A stretch of 64,000 nucleotides of DNA from RYN-230 sp036497945 (GTDB lineage: Bacteria > Actinomycetota > Actinomycetes > Streptosporangiales > Streptosporangiaceae), in the NCBI GenBank assembly GCA_036497945.1, contig DASXIN010000086.1:1-64000 (forward strand). The letters are read 5' to 3'. The notes beneath the pieces were generated by a model, which saw only the letters and a list, made by a program, of their open reading frames with translations, was not told the origin of the DNA and searched no databases. This document shows positions 1 through 8,677 of this stretch, one piece after another. Made by a program: the position numbers and the translations under genes. Within the stretch, counting starts at the first letter, position 1. Each line of letters opens with the position of its first letter.

Positions 1-69
1 CGTGAAAGTCAGATCGTCAACCGCGAGCTTGTCGCCATATCGCTTGCTCAGCTGATGCACTTCGATCAT
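1..69 (-). CDS. ABC transporter ATP-binding protein, N-terminus only (cut by window edge)
   Basis: Read on the minus strand from an ATG at 69, the first 23 codons give MIEVHQLSKRYGDKLAVDDL and run off the window. This is the standard beginning of an ABC ATPase nucleotide-binding domain: the first beta strand, then the A-loop aromatic (Tyr11) in the L-x-K-x-Y-G pattern. A purine-rich ribosome site (GGAAGGTGAG) lies a few bases upstream. Walker A and the rest of the protein are outside the window, so the substrate cannot be inferred. Confidence 0.75.
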   Translation of the reverse strand, partial: MIEVHQLSKRYGDKLAVDDLTFT

Positions 70-641
70 TCGTTGCTCACCTTCCCATCGAAGCCTCAGG
101 GTATGGGCCACCTACTACTCCCCGAATCATCCGCGCGATCCTCGCCGCACCGCCACGCTTCCGCTACGGGATCGTTTCGCTACGGCACAGTACCGCTCGG
201 TTGCTGAGATGCTGCTGTGCGACACTGGCGTGCTGCGCTTGGCATATGCGGAGCGGTCGACAGGGGAACTGATGCCCGGCCCACCGAAGTCGAGAGCAGC
301 CAGCGCGCTGTCCTGCATCCGCATCCAGAACACCCTGACCTGGAGGCCACGGACACTCAGCCGTCTGTGAAGTCCGGCAGTACAGATCGGCGGGTACGCG
401 CGCGCCTCCGCCATGGACAGCAGTCACACGAAGTAATCGCGGTGTCCGCCATCGGGCAGCTCGGCATGGCCGCCACTGGGGCAAGACTCAGCTGACCGTC
501 GTTACGCGGAGGGCCGCACGATGACGGTCAAGGGCAAAATCTGACGGGATTTGACGCCCGATCTCACGGTCAAATGACGGTCAAACGATCAACGGCCCGG
601 CATCCTTGCGGATAGCCGAGCCGTCTACCTGGGAACTTGAG
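70..641. other. Gene-free stretch next to tRNA-Pro, with short direct repeats
   Basis: No open frame here has actinobacterial codon bias, a ribosome site or a recognisable protein motif. Base composition is less GC-extreme than the genes around it. Near the tRNA 3' side the undecamer ATGACGGTCAA occurs twice (521-531 and 574-584) with a related CACGGTCAA between them (565-573). Such repeats beside a tRNA 3' end resemble integrase arm-type sites or the scar of a lost integrative element, but no integrase gene is visible. Confidence 0.4.
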
Positions 642-715
642 TCGGGGTGGCCGGATTTGAACCGGCGGCCTCTTCGTCCCGAACGAAGCGCGCTGCCAAG
701 CTGCGCCACACCCCG
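642..715 (-). tRNA. tRNA-Pro (anticodon CGG)
   Basis: The minus strand folds as a complete 74-nt tRNA. The acceptor stem is CGGGGTG/CACCCCG with discriminator A. The D arm is GCGC-AGCTTGGCA-GCGC. The anticodon arm is CTTCG-TTCGGGA-CGAAG, giving anticodon CGG that reads proline codon CCG. The T arm is GCCGG-TTCAAAT-CCGGC. The 3' CCA is not encoded. Confidence 0.96.
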
Positions 716-771
716 CCGACCGCTTTGGGGCTGTGCCCCGGGAGGGTCGATTTCCCGGAACCTCCGGCAGT

Positions 772-1698
772 CTAGCCGATCCGCGGGACCAGCGTGAGCA
801 GGGTTGCCTCGGGCCGGCAGGCGAGCCGCACCGGTGCCCAGGGGGAGGTGCCGAGCCCGGCGGATACGTGCAGCCAGGACTGCGGCTGGCCCGGCTCGGG
901 CAGCCGATTCGGGTGCCGGTGCAGGCCGCTGACCCGCTCCGGCTCGATGCCGCAGTTGGTCACCAGCGCCCCGTACAGCGGAACCCGGAGCTGGCCGCCG
1001 TGCGTGTGCCCGGCCAGCAGCAAGTCGTAGCCGTCGGCGGTGAACTGGTCGAGTACCCGTGGCTCCGGGGTATGCATCACGCCCAGCCGCAGGTCGGCCG
1101 CGGGGTCGGTGGGCCCGGCGATGTTCTGGTAGCGATCCCGCTTGGTGTGCGAGTCGTGCACGCCGCCGACCTCGATGTCCAGGTCCCCGGCCTTGACCCG
1201 GCCGCGCTTGTTGTTGGCGTCCAGCCACCCGGCGGCGGCCATCCCGGCGCCCAGCTCGGCCCAGGGCAGGTCGGGGATGTGCCGCAGGTGCTCCCGGCTG
1301 CTGTCCCGCCACAGGTAGCGGACGGGGTTCTTGGGCAGCGGCGAGTAGAGGTCGTTCGAGCCATAGACGAAGACCCCGGGCCGGTCCAGCAGCGGCCCGA
1401 GCGAGTCGAGGAACGGCTGCACCGCGTCTGGGTGGGCGATGGAGTCCCCGGTGTTCACCACGAGGTCGGGGGCCAGTGCGTCCAGCGACCGGATCCAGGA
1501 CATCAGCCGGTGCCGGCCGGGCGTCAGATGCGCGTCGGAGATGTGCAGCAGGCGGAGCGGCGCCGCGCCGGCTGGGAGCACAGGGACCTCGATACGGCGC
1601 AGCGCAAACCAGTTCCGCTCTAGCACCGACCCATAGACGAAGGCTGCCCCGCCGAGGGCAGCCGTGGTCCCGAGAGCCTTGAGCACTCGTGATGACAT
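772..1698 (-). CDS. Membrane-anchored metallophosphoesterase (Rv3683-like)
   Basis: 308 aa from ATG 1698. A short hydrophobic N-terminal segment (about residues 8-25) is followed by the R-R-x-x-V-P-V-L-P strand typical of this actinobacterial family. Calcineurin-type metal motifs are in order: D-A-H (in HISDAHLTPG), N-T-G-D-S, G-S-N-D in place of the usual G-N-H-D, and the C-terminal G-H-T-H-G-G-Q. The enzyme should hydrolyse a phosphoester at the inner membrane face; its substrate is unknown. It ends beside tRNA-Pro. In M. tuberculosis the orthologous gene lies next to ponA2, as it does here apart from yqeY. Confidence 0.85.
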   Translation of the reverse strand: MSSRVLKALGTTAALGGAAFVYGSVLERNWFALRRIEVPVLPAGAAPLRLLHISDAHLTPGRHRLMSWIRSLDALAPDLVVNTGDSIAHPDAVQPFLDSLGPLLDRPGVFVYGSNDLYSPLPKNPVRYLWRDSSREHLRHIPDLPWAELGAGMAAAGWLDANNKRGRVKAGDLDIEVGGVHDSHTKRDRYQNIAGPTDPAADLRLGVMHTPEPRVLDQFTADGYDLLLAGHTHGGQLRVPLYGALVTNCGIEPERVSGLHRHPNRLPEPGQPQSWLHVSAGLGTSPWAPVRLACRPEATLLTLVPRIG

Positions 1699-1761
1699 CC
1701 CCCTATGGTGCCATGCGCCCAGCGCACCCGGACCACGCAAGGACGAGGCAGGATAGACCCC

Positions 1762-2220
1762 ATGGCTGCACTCAAGGACCGGCTGCGCACCGATCTGACC
1801 GCCGCGATGAAGTCCCGGGATGAGGTCCGCACCCGCACTTTGCGGTCGGCACTGACCGCCGTATCCACCGCGGAGGTGGCGGGCGCCACGTCCCGCGAGC
1901 TGAGCGACGACGAGGTGATCAAAGTGCTGGCCCGGGAGGCCAAGCGGCGCCGGGAAGCCGCCGATGCGTTCGCGGCGGCTGGCCGCGCCGAGCAGGCGTC
2001 CGCGGAACAAGCCGAGGGTGACGTCCTGGACGGCTACCTGCCCGCGCAGCTCAGCGACGACGAGCTGACCTCGATCGTGGCCGTCGGGATCAGCGAGTCC
2101 GGTGCGGCCGGCCCGCGGGCCCTGGGCGAGGTGATGAAGCTGGTCACACCCACGATCGCCGGCCGGGCGGACGGTGCCCGGGTAGCGGCCGAGGTGCGCC
2201 GCCAGCTCGGCGCGCAATAG
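1762..2220 (+). CDS. GatB/YqeY domain-containing protein
   Basis: 152 aa from the ATG at 1762, with AGGCAGGA upstream. It has the YqeY pattern: an N-terminal L-K-x-R-L-R-x-D-L-x-x-A-M-K-S-R-D helix, an E-A-K-R-R-R-E-A-A-x-A-F segment, and the C-terminal helix found at the end of GatB, here L-G-E-V-M-K-L-V. The usual family length is about 150 aa. The domain binds tRNA in the amidotransferase GatCAB; the role of stand-alone YqeY is not established. It is divergent from the metallophosphoesterase and convergent with the PBP gene. Confidence 0.9.
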   Translation: MAALKDRLRTDLTAAMKSRDEVRTRTLRSALTAVSTAEVAGATSRELSDDEVIKVLAREAKRRREAADAFAAAGRAEQASAEQAEGDVLDGYLPAQLSDDELTSIVAVGISESGAAGPRALGEVMKLVTPTIAGRADGARVAAEVRRQLGAQ

Positions 2221-2244
2221 GACGGCCGGCTGGCGGGTGGCGGG

Positions 2245-4500
2245 CTAGTGGGTCGGCGGGCCGCCGCCGGTACCGCCGCCGCCCGGGTTGTTCCCGCCGC
2301 CCCCGTTGCCGTTACCGCCACCGCCACCGCCACCGTTGCCGGGCGGCTTGCCGTGCTTCTTCTGGTTCGGGTTGGTCTGCCCGTCGCCCATCGACCACAG
2401 CTCCGGGTTGATGTCGGCCATGACGAAGCCGAGCGGTGGATTGCCCAGCGCAGCGTGCTGGAACGTCATCTGCCAGGTGTGCGCGGGCGCGTCCGCGCCG
2501 AACATCTGGCCCGAGCAGCCGAGCCGGTAGCAGGACCCGGTGCCCTGCATCGGGAACTTGACCGGGTCGATCGGATTGAACACGGACACGTACCCGGCCA
2601 GGTCGGGGGTGTAGCCGCCGAACGCCGCGAAGTCGAAGTTGTCCGAGGTGCCGGTCTTGCCCGCCGCCGGGCGGCCGATGCCCAGGCCGGCCGCGGTCCC
2701 GGAGGTCAGCACGCCCTGCAGGACGTAGCTGGCCGCGTCGGCCACTCCGGCCGGGATGGCCTGGTGGCAGCCGGCCGATTCGACCGGCAGCTTGGCCCCG
2801 CCGGGGCTGATGATCTTGGCCACGGCGACCGGCTTGCAGTACACGCCCCGGGCCGCCACCGTGGCGTAGGCCGCCGCCATGCTCATCGGCGAGACGTTGA
2901 CCGAGCCGAGGGTGAACGACGGCAGCTCGTCGGCGGGCGGGAAGTTCTTCCCGTCCCATTGCATCAGCGACCTGCCGTCGGCCCGGGTCACCCCCATATC
3001 CATCGCGGTCTTGACCACGTTGCACAGGCCGACCTTGCGCTCGAGCATCGCGAAGTAGATGTTCACCGACTGGGTGGTCCCCGTGTACAGGGTGAACGCG
3101 CCCTTTTCCGACGGTGAGTCGTTGATCAGCTGGTAGGGCCCAGTCGGCCCGCCCGCACAGTCCGTATAGCCGGTCAGCGTGGCCGACGCCGGCACGGTCT
3201 GCGGGAAGCCGAACGGCACCCCCTGCTCCAGCGCGGTGATCAGCGTGAACAGCTTGGACGACGAACCGGTCTGCACTCCGACCCCGCCGTCGTACTTCGA
3301 GTTCACCGCGTAGTCCTGGGTGGTCTGGTTCTTCCCGGTGCCGAAGGAGCGGTCGTTGGCGATGGCCAGGATGCGCCCGCTGCCCGGCTGGATCAGCACC
3401 TCGGATGCGGCGTTGCCGCCCGGGTTCCCCCCGTTCGGCGGCTGCGGCACCATGTAGTTCACCGCCTGCTTGGCCGCGTGCTCGTCCTGCGGGTTCAGCG
3501 TGGTGTACACCTTCAGCCCGCCGGCGCCGTTCAGCTGATTCCAGGCCTGCGAGAACGTGCTGTCCTGCTTCATCAGCGAGACGACATAGTCACAGAAGAA
3601 CGCCGCGCTCTTGGCCGAGCCGCTGGTGCAGCCGGTCTGCAGCGGGGTGAGCTTGAGCCCGAGCCCCTGCTTGCCCACGGCGACCGCGTGCGCCTCGGTG
3701 ATGTAGTGCAGTTGGGCCATCCGGGCCAGCACCACATTGCGCCGCTTGAGCGCCGTCCCGGGGTGGGCTATCGGGTCGTCGGCGACCGGGTTCTCCACCA
3801 TGCCGGCCAGCAGGGCTGACTGAGCCAGGTCCAGCCTTTTCGGGGAGGTGCTGAAGTAGCGCATGGCGGCGGTCTTGATGCCCCATGCCTGGTTACCGAA
3901 GTAGGTGCCCCAGAAGGCGGTGTTCAGGTAGCCGGCCAGGATCTGGTTCTTGCTCATCTTGTTCTCGACCTCGATGGCCAGCCGGAGTTCCTTGATCTTG
4001 CGGCTGAGCGTGTCGGTCGAGGCCTGCTGGGCCATCTGGATGTTCGGCGCGGTCAGGATGAGGGCGTTCTTCACGTACTGCTGGGTCAGCGTGGAGCCGC
4101 CCTGCACCGCCTTGTGCTGCAAGTCGTTGATCACCGCGCGGACCGTGCCGCGGATGTCGATGGCGCCGTGCTGGTAGAACCGGGAGTCCTCGATGGCCAC
4201 GATGGCGTCGCGCATCACCGGGGCGATCTGGTTATAGCTGACTGGCTGCCGGTCGATGCCCCGGGGGTAGTAGTAGGCGAGCAGGTGGCCCTGGCTGTCC
4301 AGGATCTCGGAGCGGACCGGAAGCTCGCCGATCGTGCCGGCCTTGAGGTTGTTGAACTTGTTCGCCCCGTTACGCACAATGAGCCCGGTCGCGTCCACCG
4401 CAGGCACGGCCAGGCCCCCGACCAGCAGGCCGGCCACGCCGGCGAGCACGCCGACCTGGCCTACCACGCCGATCTTCCCGAACACCCCTGTAGTCAGCAC
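2245..4500 (-). CDS. ponA2: Bifunctional class A penicillin-binding protein (PonA2 type)
   Basis: About 751 aa from the GTG at 4500; the frame stays open upstream, so the start is an estimate. Domains in order: one membrane segment (residues 14-38); a GT51 glycosyltransferase with catalytic Glu104 (EDSRFYQHGAID) and QGGSTLTQQ; a transpeptidase with S413-S-S-K416, S-V-N and K-T-G-T-S-D; and a low-complexity Gly/Asn/Pro tail of about 45 residues instead of the PASTA domain of mycobacterial PonA2. It polymerises and cross-links peptidoglycan. It is divergent from whiB4, the conserved actinobacterial arrangement. Confidence 0.92.
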   Translation of the reverse strand: MLTTGVFGKIGVVGQVGVLAGVAGLLVGGLAVPAVDATGLIVRNGANKFNNLKAGTIGELPVRSEILDSQGHLLAYYYPRGIDRQPVSYNQIAPVMRDAIVAIEDSRFYQHGAIDIRGTVRAVINDLQHKAVQGGSTLTQQYVKNALILTAPNIQMAQQASTDTLSRKIKELRLAIEVENKMSKNQILAGYLNTAFWGTYFGNQAWGIKTAAMRYFSTSPKRLDLAQSALLAGMVENPVADDPIAHPGTALKRRNVVLARMAQLHYITEAHAVAVGKQGLGLKLTPLQTGCTSGSAKSAAFFCDYVVSLMKQDSTFSQAWNQLNGAGGLKVYTTLNPQDEHAAKQAVNYMVPQPPNGGNPGGNAASEVLIQPGSGRILAIANDRSFGTGKNQTTQDYAVNSKYDGGVGVQTGSSSKLFTLITALEQGVPFGFPQTVPASATLTGYTDCAGGPTGPYQLINDSPSEKGAFTLYTGTTQSVNIYFAMLERKVGLCNVVKTAMDMGVTRADGRSLMQWDGKNFPPADELPSFTLGSVNVSPMSMAAAYATVAARGVYCKPVAVAKIISPGGAKLPVESAGCHQAIPAGVADAASYVLQGVLTSGTAAGLGIGRPAAGKTGTSDNFDFAAFGGYTPDLAGYVSVFNPIDPVKFPMQGTGSCYRLGCSGQMFGADAPAHTWQMTFQHAALGNPPLGFVMADINPELWSMGDGQTNPNQKKHGKPPGNGGGGGGGNGNGGGGNNPGGGGTGGGPPTH

Positions 4501-4734
4501 GGTGCCAGGGTACGCCCTGGCGCGTTGTCCCGATGTCGCGTCACGCTTTGCGTAAGATGTCGCGGAACGGGTCACTGGCGCCCCGTGCGGAATGGTCACT
4601 ATCCGGCAAGGTAGGCGACCACTCGGTAACCATGGCATGGCCCAGGCGGACTATGCGGGAAATGGGCCCAACGGGCTCTGGCGCTGACCCCCTGGACTTC
4701 CGTAAGTTACTTTTTCGCAACGACGACAACGAAA

Positions 4735-4754
4735 GCAGGCGAGTAACCGCCTGC
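4735..4754 (+). promoter_or_regulatory. Inverted repeat in the whiB4 leader
   Basis: GCAGGCG-AGTAAC-CGCCTGC is a perfect 7-bp inverted repeat about 70 bases upstream of the WhiB start. It lies in a locally A+T-richer promoter region shared with the divergent PBP gene. It could be an operator or an RNA hairpin; nothing in the sequence decides which. Confidence 0.4.
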
Positions 4755-4826
4755 CCGGGACCGTAGGTGAACGCCATCCGGCGTGACGACCTTCCGGGCC
4801 GTGACGATCAGGAGGAGTGGGCCCAC

Positions 4827-5129
4827 ATGTGGATCACAGACTGGACCGCCCGCGCCGCATGCAAGGGAACCGACCCGGACGAGCTCTTTGTCCAGGGCGC
4901 GGCGCAAAACCGGGCCAAGCTGATCTGCCGCGGCTGCACTGTCCGCACCGAGTGCCTGGCCGATGCGCTGGACAACCGCATCGAGTTCGGCGTCTGGGGC
5001 GGCATGACTGAGCGCGAGCGCCGGGCGCTGCTCCGCCGCCGCCCCGACGTGACGTCGTGGCGCGAGCTGCTGGAGCACGCCCGTAACCAGTACGAGCGGA
5101 TCTCGGACGACGAGCTGGTGGCCAGCTGA
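4827..5129 (+). CDS. whiB4: WhiB-family iron-sulfur transcription factor (WhiB4/WblA)
   Basis: 100 aa from ATG 4827, preceded by AGGAGGAG. The four cluster ligands Cys12, Cys34, Cys37 and Cys43 are present as C-x21-C-x2-C-x5-C. They are followed by the G-V-W-G-G turn (residues 55-59) and a basic R-R-x-L-L-R-R-R-P helix. The segment DPDELFVQGAAQNRAK is diagnostic of the WhiB4/WblA subgroup rather than WhiB1, 2, 3 or 7. This subgroup carries a redox-sensitive 4Fe-4S cluster and represses antioxidant or developmental genes in mycobacteria and streptomycetes. The location between ponA2 and the ATPase pair matches the Rv3681c neighbourhood. Confidence 0.93.
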   Translation: MWITDWTARAACKGTDPDELFVQGAAQNRAKLICRGCTVRTECLADALDNRIEFGVWGGMTERERRALLRRRPDVTSWRELLEHARNQYERISDDELVAS

Positions 5130-5181
5130 CGCTGGCCGACCCCCCAGCTTCTAGGGTCTGGTTCTCGGCTGGCAGCGTCGC

Positions 5182-6357
5182 CTAGCTGAGCCTTACTCCC
5201 CGGGCGAGTTCGCCCCCAACCGCGCGCAGCCCATCGAGGTCATGGACGTCCTCAGGCTGCGCCGGCACTTCCACCATCGGGATGACCGGGTGGGCCGCCG
5301 TGAAGCTCTCTTCGAGCCGGTGTTCCCGTTCGGCCAGCTGCATCCGCTCCGCGTGCAGCCGCAGCGCGGTTACCGCGAGCGGATGCCGCGACGCCGCTGC
5401 CTGCGCTGACACGGTCTGCAGCGCCTCCGCGGCGGCCAGGCTGCGGGCGCCGGACAGCTGCGGCGCCGCCGACCGGTGCACTCGGTTGACGACCAGGCCG
5501 GCCAGCGGCATCTGGTCGGCGGACAGCCGTTCCACGAAGTACGACGCCTCGCGCAGCGCGTCCGGCTCCGGCGTGGCAATCACCAGGAACGCGGTCCCCG
5601 GTGCCTGGAGCAGCCGGTAGGTGTCCTCGGCCCGTTCCCGGAACCCACCGAACATGGTGTCCAGCGCAATCACGAACGTCTGGACGTCGCGTAGCAACTG
5701 GGTGCCGATCACCTTGGTGAAGACGCCGGTCACCATGCTGAACCCGGCAGTGAACACCTTCATGTAGGCCCGGCCGCCTACCTTGGTCGGCGTGGTCAGC
5801 AGCCGGATCAGCCGCCCGTCCAGGAACCGGCCTAGCCGCTGCGGCGCGTCCAGGAAGTCCAGCGCCGACCGGCTCGGCGGGGTGTCCACCACGATCAGGT
5901 CCCACTCGTCGGCCCGGCGGAGCTGGCCCAGCTTCTCCATGGCCATGTACTCCTGCGTGCCGGCGAAGCTCGACGACAGCGACTGGTAGAACGGGTTGGC
6001 CAGGATCTGGGTGGCCCGGTCCGGGTCAGCGTGCGCTTCGACGATCTCGTCGAACGTCCGCTTCATGTCCAGCATCATCGCGTGCAGGCTGCCGCCCGCC
6101 GCCTCGGCCGCCGATACGGGTACCGGCCGGGGCGTGTTGTCCAGCGAGGACAGGCCCATCGACTGGGCCAGCCGACGGGCCGGGTCCACGGTCAGCACCA
6201 CCACGTGCCGGCCGCGCTCGGCGGCGCGCAGCCCGAGGGCCGCCGCGGTGGTGGTCTTGCCCACGCCGCCGGAACCACAGCAGACGATGATCCGGGTCCG
6301 CGGGTCGTCCAGCAGCCGGTCCACGTCGAGCGCTGGCGCCGGCTGGTCGGCCCGCAT
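5182..6357 (-). CDS. ArsA/Get3-like ATPase (Rv3680-like)
   Basis: 391 aa. A deviant P-loop, GSGGVGKTTTA, is near residue 28, with L-T-V-D-P-A-R-R-L-A-Q-S as the switch I-like segment and D-T-P-P-S-R as Walker B/switch II. This is the ArsA/Get3 family; its members act as ATP-driven chaperones of membrane proteins or as anion-pump subunits. The ATG overlaps the stop of the upstream partner by one base (TGATG), so the two are translationally coupled. The pair corresponds to Rv3679/Rv3680, reported to function together. No arsenite-metal cysteine pair is evident, so arsenic resistance is not inferred. Confidence 0.88.
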   Translation of the reverse strand: MRADQPAPALDVDRLLDDPRTRIIVCCGSGGVGKTTTAAALGLRAAERGRHVVVLTVDPARRLAQSMGLSSLDNTPRPVPVSAAEAAGGSLHAMMLDMKRTFDEIVEAHADPDRATQILANPFYQSLSSSFAGTQEYMAMEKLGQLRRADEWDLIVVDTPPSRSALDFLDAPQRLGRFLDGRLIRLLTTPTKVGGRAYMKVFTAGFSMVTGVFTKVIGTQLLRDVQTFVIALDTMFGGFRERAEDTYRLLQAPGTAFLVIATPEPDALREASYFVERLSADQMPLAGLVVNRVHRSAAPQLSGARSLAAAEALQTVSAQAAASRHPLAVTALRLHAERMQLAEREHRLEESFTAAHPVIPMVEVPAQPEDVHDLDGLRAVGGELARGVRLS

Positions 6358-7403
6358 CAGGCCGCTCCCTGCTCGCGCAGCGCCGCGGCCAGCTGGTACA
6401 GCCCGGCCAGGTCCATCTGGCTGGTGATCAGCGGCAGCTCATAGTGCGGCTGGTCGGCCTCGGCCAGCCTGGCCCGCTGGGCCCGCTGGGCCAGCGCCTC
6501 CCGGGCGTGCTCGGTCAGCTCCATGCCCAGGCTGCTGGCCAGGCCACGGCGGTCCTCGATGCCCGCGTCCTTCAGGCCCAGGTCCAGCTCGTGCTCGTCC
6601 AGCCGGCCCGCCGCGGCCGCCTGCAGCTGGTCTTCGGGCAGGTCTTGCGGCCGGACCATGTTGATCATGATGCCGCCCAGCTGCAGCCCGCCCTGGGCCA
6701 GCCCGCGCAGCTCGACGATGCCGTCCAGGGTCTCCTGGACCGGCATCTCCTCCAGCACCGTGACGAAGTGCACGGCGGTCTGCGGCGACTTGATGACGCT
6801 CTGCACGGTGTCCGCGTGCCCTCGGATCGGCCCGACCTTGGCCAGCCCGGACACCTCGGTGGCCACGTTCATGAACTTGCCGATCCGGCCGGTGGGCGGG
6901 GCGTCCATGACCACCGCGTCGTACTGCCGGCGGCCGCCGGACCGGCGCCGGGTGGCTTCCACCGCCTTGCCGGTGAGCAGCACGTCGCGCAGGCCAGGCG
7001 CGATCGTAGTGGCGAAGTCGACCACCCCGAGCTTGGTCAGTGCGGTGCCCGCGTGCCGCAGGTTGTAGAACATCTCCAGGTACTCGATGAGCGCCGCCTC
7101 GGCGTCCGCGGCCAGCCCGTACACGTCCCCGCCAGGCAGCGTCGGGGTGCCCGGCGCCACCGCCACCCGGCGCTCCGCGTAAGGCAGCGGTGGGCTGTCG
7201 AACAGCCGGGCGATGCCCTGGCGGCCCTCCACCTCGATGAGCAGGACCCGGCGGCCGCCGTAGGCGAGGGCGATGGCGAGTGCCCCGGCTACCGTCGTCT
7301 TCCCCGTCCCGCCCTTGCCGGTAACGACATGCAGCCGGACACCTTCCCAGTCCGTGTCCCGCGCGCTCACTCCATGGAGGCTATCTCTGCCTGAGGACCA
7401 CAT
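6357..7403 (-). CDS. ArsA/Get3-like ATPase (Rv3679-like)
   Basis: 348 aa from the ATG at 7403; a GTG at 7370 would give 337 aa. The P-loop is TGKGGTGKTT, followed by L-L-I-E-V-E-G-R-Q-G-I-A, which marks the Rv3679 branch. Walker B is D-A-P-P-T-G-R-I. The downstream partner (6357-5182) starts on this gene's stop codon, implying a fixed ratio and probably a heteromeric complex. It is transcribed away from the SPFH gene at 7503, leaving about 100 bp for two divergent promoters. Confidence 0.87.
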   Translation of the reverse strand: MWSSGRDSLHGVSARDTDWEGVRLHVVTGKGGTGKTTVAGALAIALAYGGRRVLLIEVEGRQGIARLFDSPPLPYAERRVAVAPGTPTLPGGDVYGLAADAEAALIEYLEMFYNLRHAGTALTKLGVVDFATTIAPGLRDVLLTGKAVEATRRRSGGRRQYDAVVMDAPPTGRIGKFMNVATEVSGLAKVGPIRGHADTVQSVIKSPQTAVHFVTVLEEMPVQETLDGIVELRGLAQGGLQLGGIMINMVRPQDLPEDQLQAAAAGRLDEHELDLGLKDAGIEDRRGLASSLGMELTEHAREALAQRAQRARLAEADQPHYELPLITSQMDLAGLYQLAAALREQGAA

Positions 7404-7502
7404 ACTGCACCCGCCGTGCGGCGGTCTACTGGCGCGTAGCGCGGTTGTCACTAGGCTGGGGTACGCGAAAGCGGGCCCCTTAAACGGAAAGAGGTGTGTC
7501 CG

Positions 7503-8660
7503 ATGGTGGCAGCCCTGGTGGTCATCCTCGTGCTGATCGTCCTGGGGGGGCTGGTCACGGTAGGCCGCTCGTTGCGGGTGGTGCAGCAGTACGAACAGGG
7601 CATCGTGTTCCGGTTCGGCAGGGTCCTGCCGGGAACCCGCGGGCCCGGGCTGACCATTCTGCGGCCCATCGGCGACCGGATGCAGAAAGTCAATATGCAG
7701 ATCATCGCCATGGCGGTGCCCGCTCAGGAGGGCATCACCAGGGACAATGTGAGCGTCCGGGTGGACGCGGTGGTGTACTTCCGGGTGATCGACCCGATCA
7801 AGGCCGTGGTGAACGTGCAGAACTACATGTTCGCCGTGTCGCAGCAGGCGCAGACGTCGCTGCGGTCGATCATCGGCCAGTCCGAGATGGACCAGCTGCT
7901 GGCCGAGCGAGACACGGTCAACGGGCAGCTGCGCCGGATCATCGACGAGCCGACCGAGGGCCCGTGGGGCGTCCGGGTCGAGCGGGTCGAGCTCAAGGAC
8001 GTGAACCTGCCGGAAGGGATGAAGCGGTCCATGTCCCGCCAGGCCGAGGCGGAGCGGGAACGGCGCGCCAGGATCATCTCCGCCGACGGTGAATACCAGG
8101 CGTCCAAGCGGCTGGCCGCGGCGGCCAACGTGATGGCCCGCGATCCGGCCGCGCTGCAGCTCCGGCTGCTGCAGACGGTGGTCGAGGTGGCCGCGGAGAA
8201 GAACAGCACGCTGGTCATGCCGGTGCCGGTCGAGCTGCTCCGGTTCTTCGATCGGTACGCGCCCGCGCCGCCACCCCCAGCCCAGCCGGCCCCGCCGCTC
8301 GAGGACACCGGCGACGCTGAGCTCGCCGCGGCCGAGGCGGCCGCCGAAATTGGCGGCGCGCCGCCGGTGGCGGAGATCGCCGAAGCGCCGCTGCCTGAGA
8401 TCGCCGAGGCCCCGCTGCCGGAGATCGCCGAAGCGCCGCTGCCGGAGCTCGTCGACGCCCCGCTGCCGGAGGTCGCCGAAGCGCCGCTGCCGGAGATCCC
8501 CGACCCGACGGTACCCGAGCTGGACGAGGCGGCCATCCCGCCGCCGCCCCCGGAGGCGGCCGCGAGTGACCCGGCCGCCGGGCAGCCTGATGCCGCCCCG
8601 GCACCGGACAGCCCGCCGGCCAGGGCGCGTGGCGGCTCCCGCACGCGACGCAAGACCTAG
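7503..8660 (+). CDS. SPFH/band 7 (slipin-like) membrane protein
   Basis: 385 aa from ATG 7503 with AAAGAGGTG upstream. An N-terminal membrane segment (VAALVVILVLIVLGG) is followed by the prohibitin-homology domain of slipins (V-V-Q-Q-Y-E-Q-G-I-V-F-R-F-G-R, then Q-E-G-I-T-x-D-N-V-x-V), ending in A-E-A-E-R-E-R-R-A. After about residue 255 the protein becomes a Pro/Ala/Glu tail containing six AEAPLPEI-type octads and a basic end (RTRRKT). SPFH proteins scaffold membrane microdomains. The partner NfeD protease often found beside slipins is absent. Confidence 0.88.
   Translation: MVAALVVILVLIVLGGLVTVGRSLRVVQQYEQGIVFRFGRVLPGTRGPGLTILRPIGDRMQKVNMQIIAMAVPAQEGITRDNVSVRVDAVVYFRVIDPIKAVVNVQNYMFAVSQQAQTSLRSIIGQSEMDQLLAERDTVNGQLRRIIDEPTEGPWGVRVERVELKDVNLPEGMKRSMSRQAEAERERRARIISADGEYQASKRLAAAANVMARDPAALQLRLLQTVVEVAAEKNSTLVMPVPVELLRFFDRYAPAPPPPAQPAPPLEDTGDAELAAAEAAAEIGGAPPVAEIAEAPLPEIAEAPLPEIAEAPLPELVDAPLPEVAEAPLPEIPDPTVPELDEAAIPPPPPEAAASDPAAGQPDAAPAPDSPPARARGGSRTRRKT
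8379..8522 (+). repeat. Six tandem 24-bp units coding AEAPLPEI octads
   Basis: Six in-frame 24-bp copies lie in the SPFH tail (unit starts 8379, 8403, 8427, 8451, 8475, 8499). The core GAAGCGCCGCTGCCGGAG varies mostly in ways that keep A-P-L-P-E, with the last copy the most diverged. This is a coding minisatellite, not a CRISPR array. Confidence 0.85.
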
Positions 8661-8677
8661 CCGTCGGCTAGCACAGT

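Noticed and set aside
164..495. Overlapping small frames on both strands beside tRNA-Pro
   Set aside because: There is no ribosome site, no motif, mixed composition and mutual overlap, so the interval is treated as non-coding.
5182..7403. Arsenite resistance operon from the two ArsA-like ATPases
   Set aside because: There is no ArsB, ArsR or ArsC nearby, no metal-binding cysteine pattern was seen, and the synteny matches the Rv3679/Rv3680 pair.
8379..8522. Regular 24-bp repeats considered as a CRISPR array
   Set aside because: The units abut without spacers, are in frame inside the SPFH gene and encode conserved octads. No cas gene is present.
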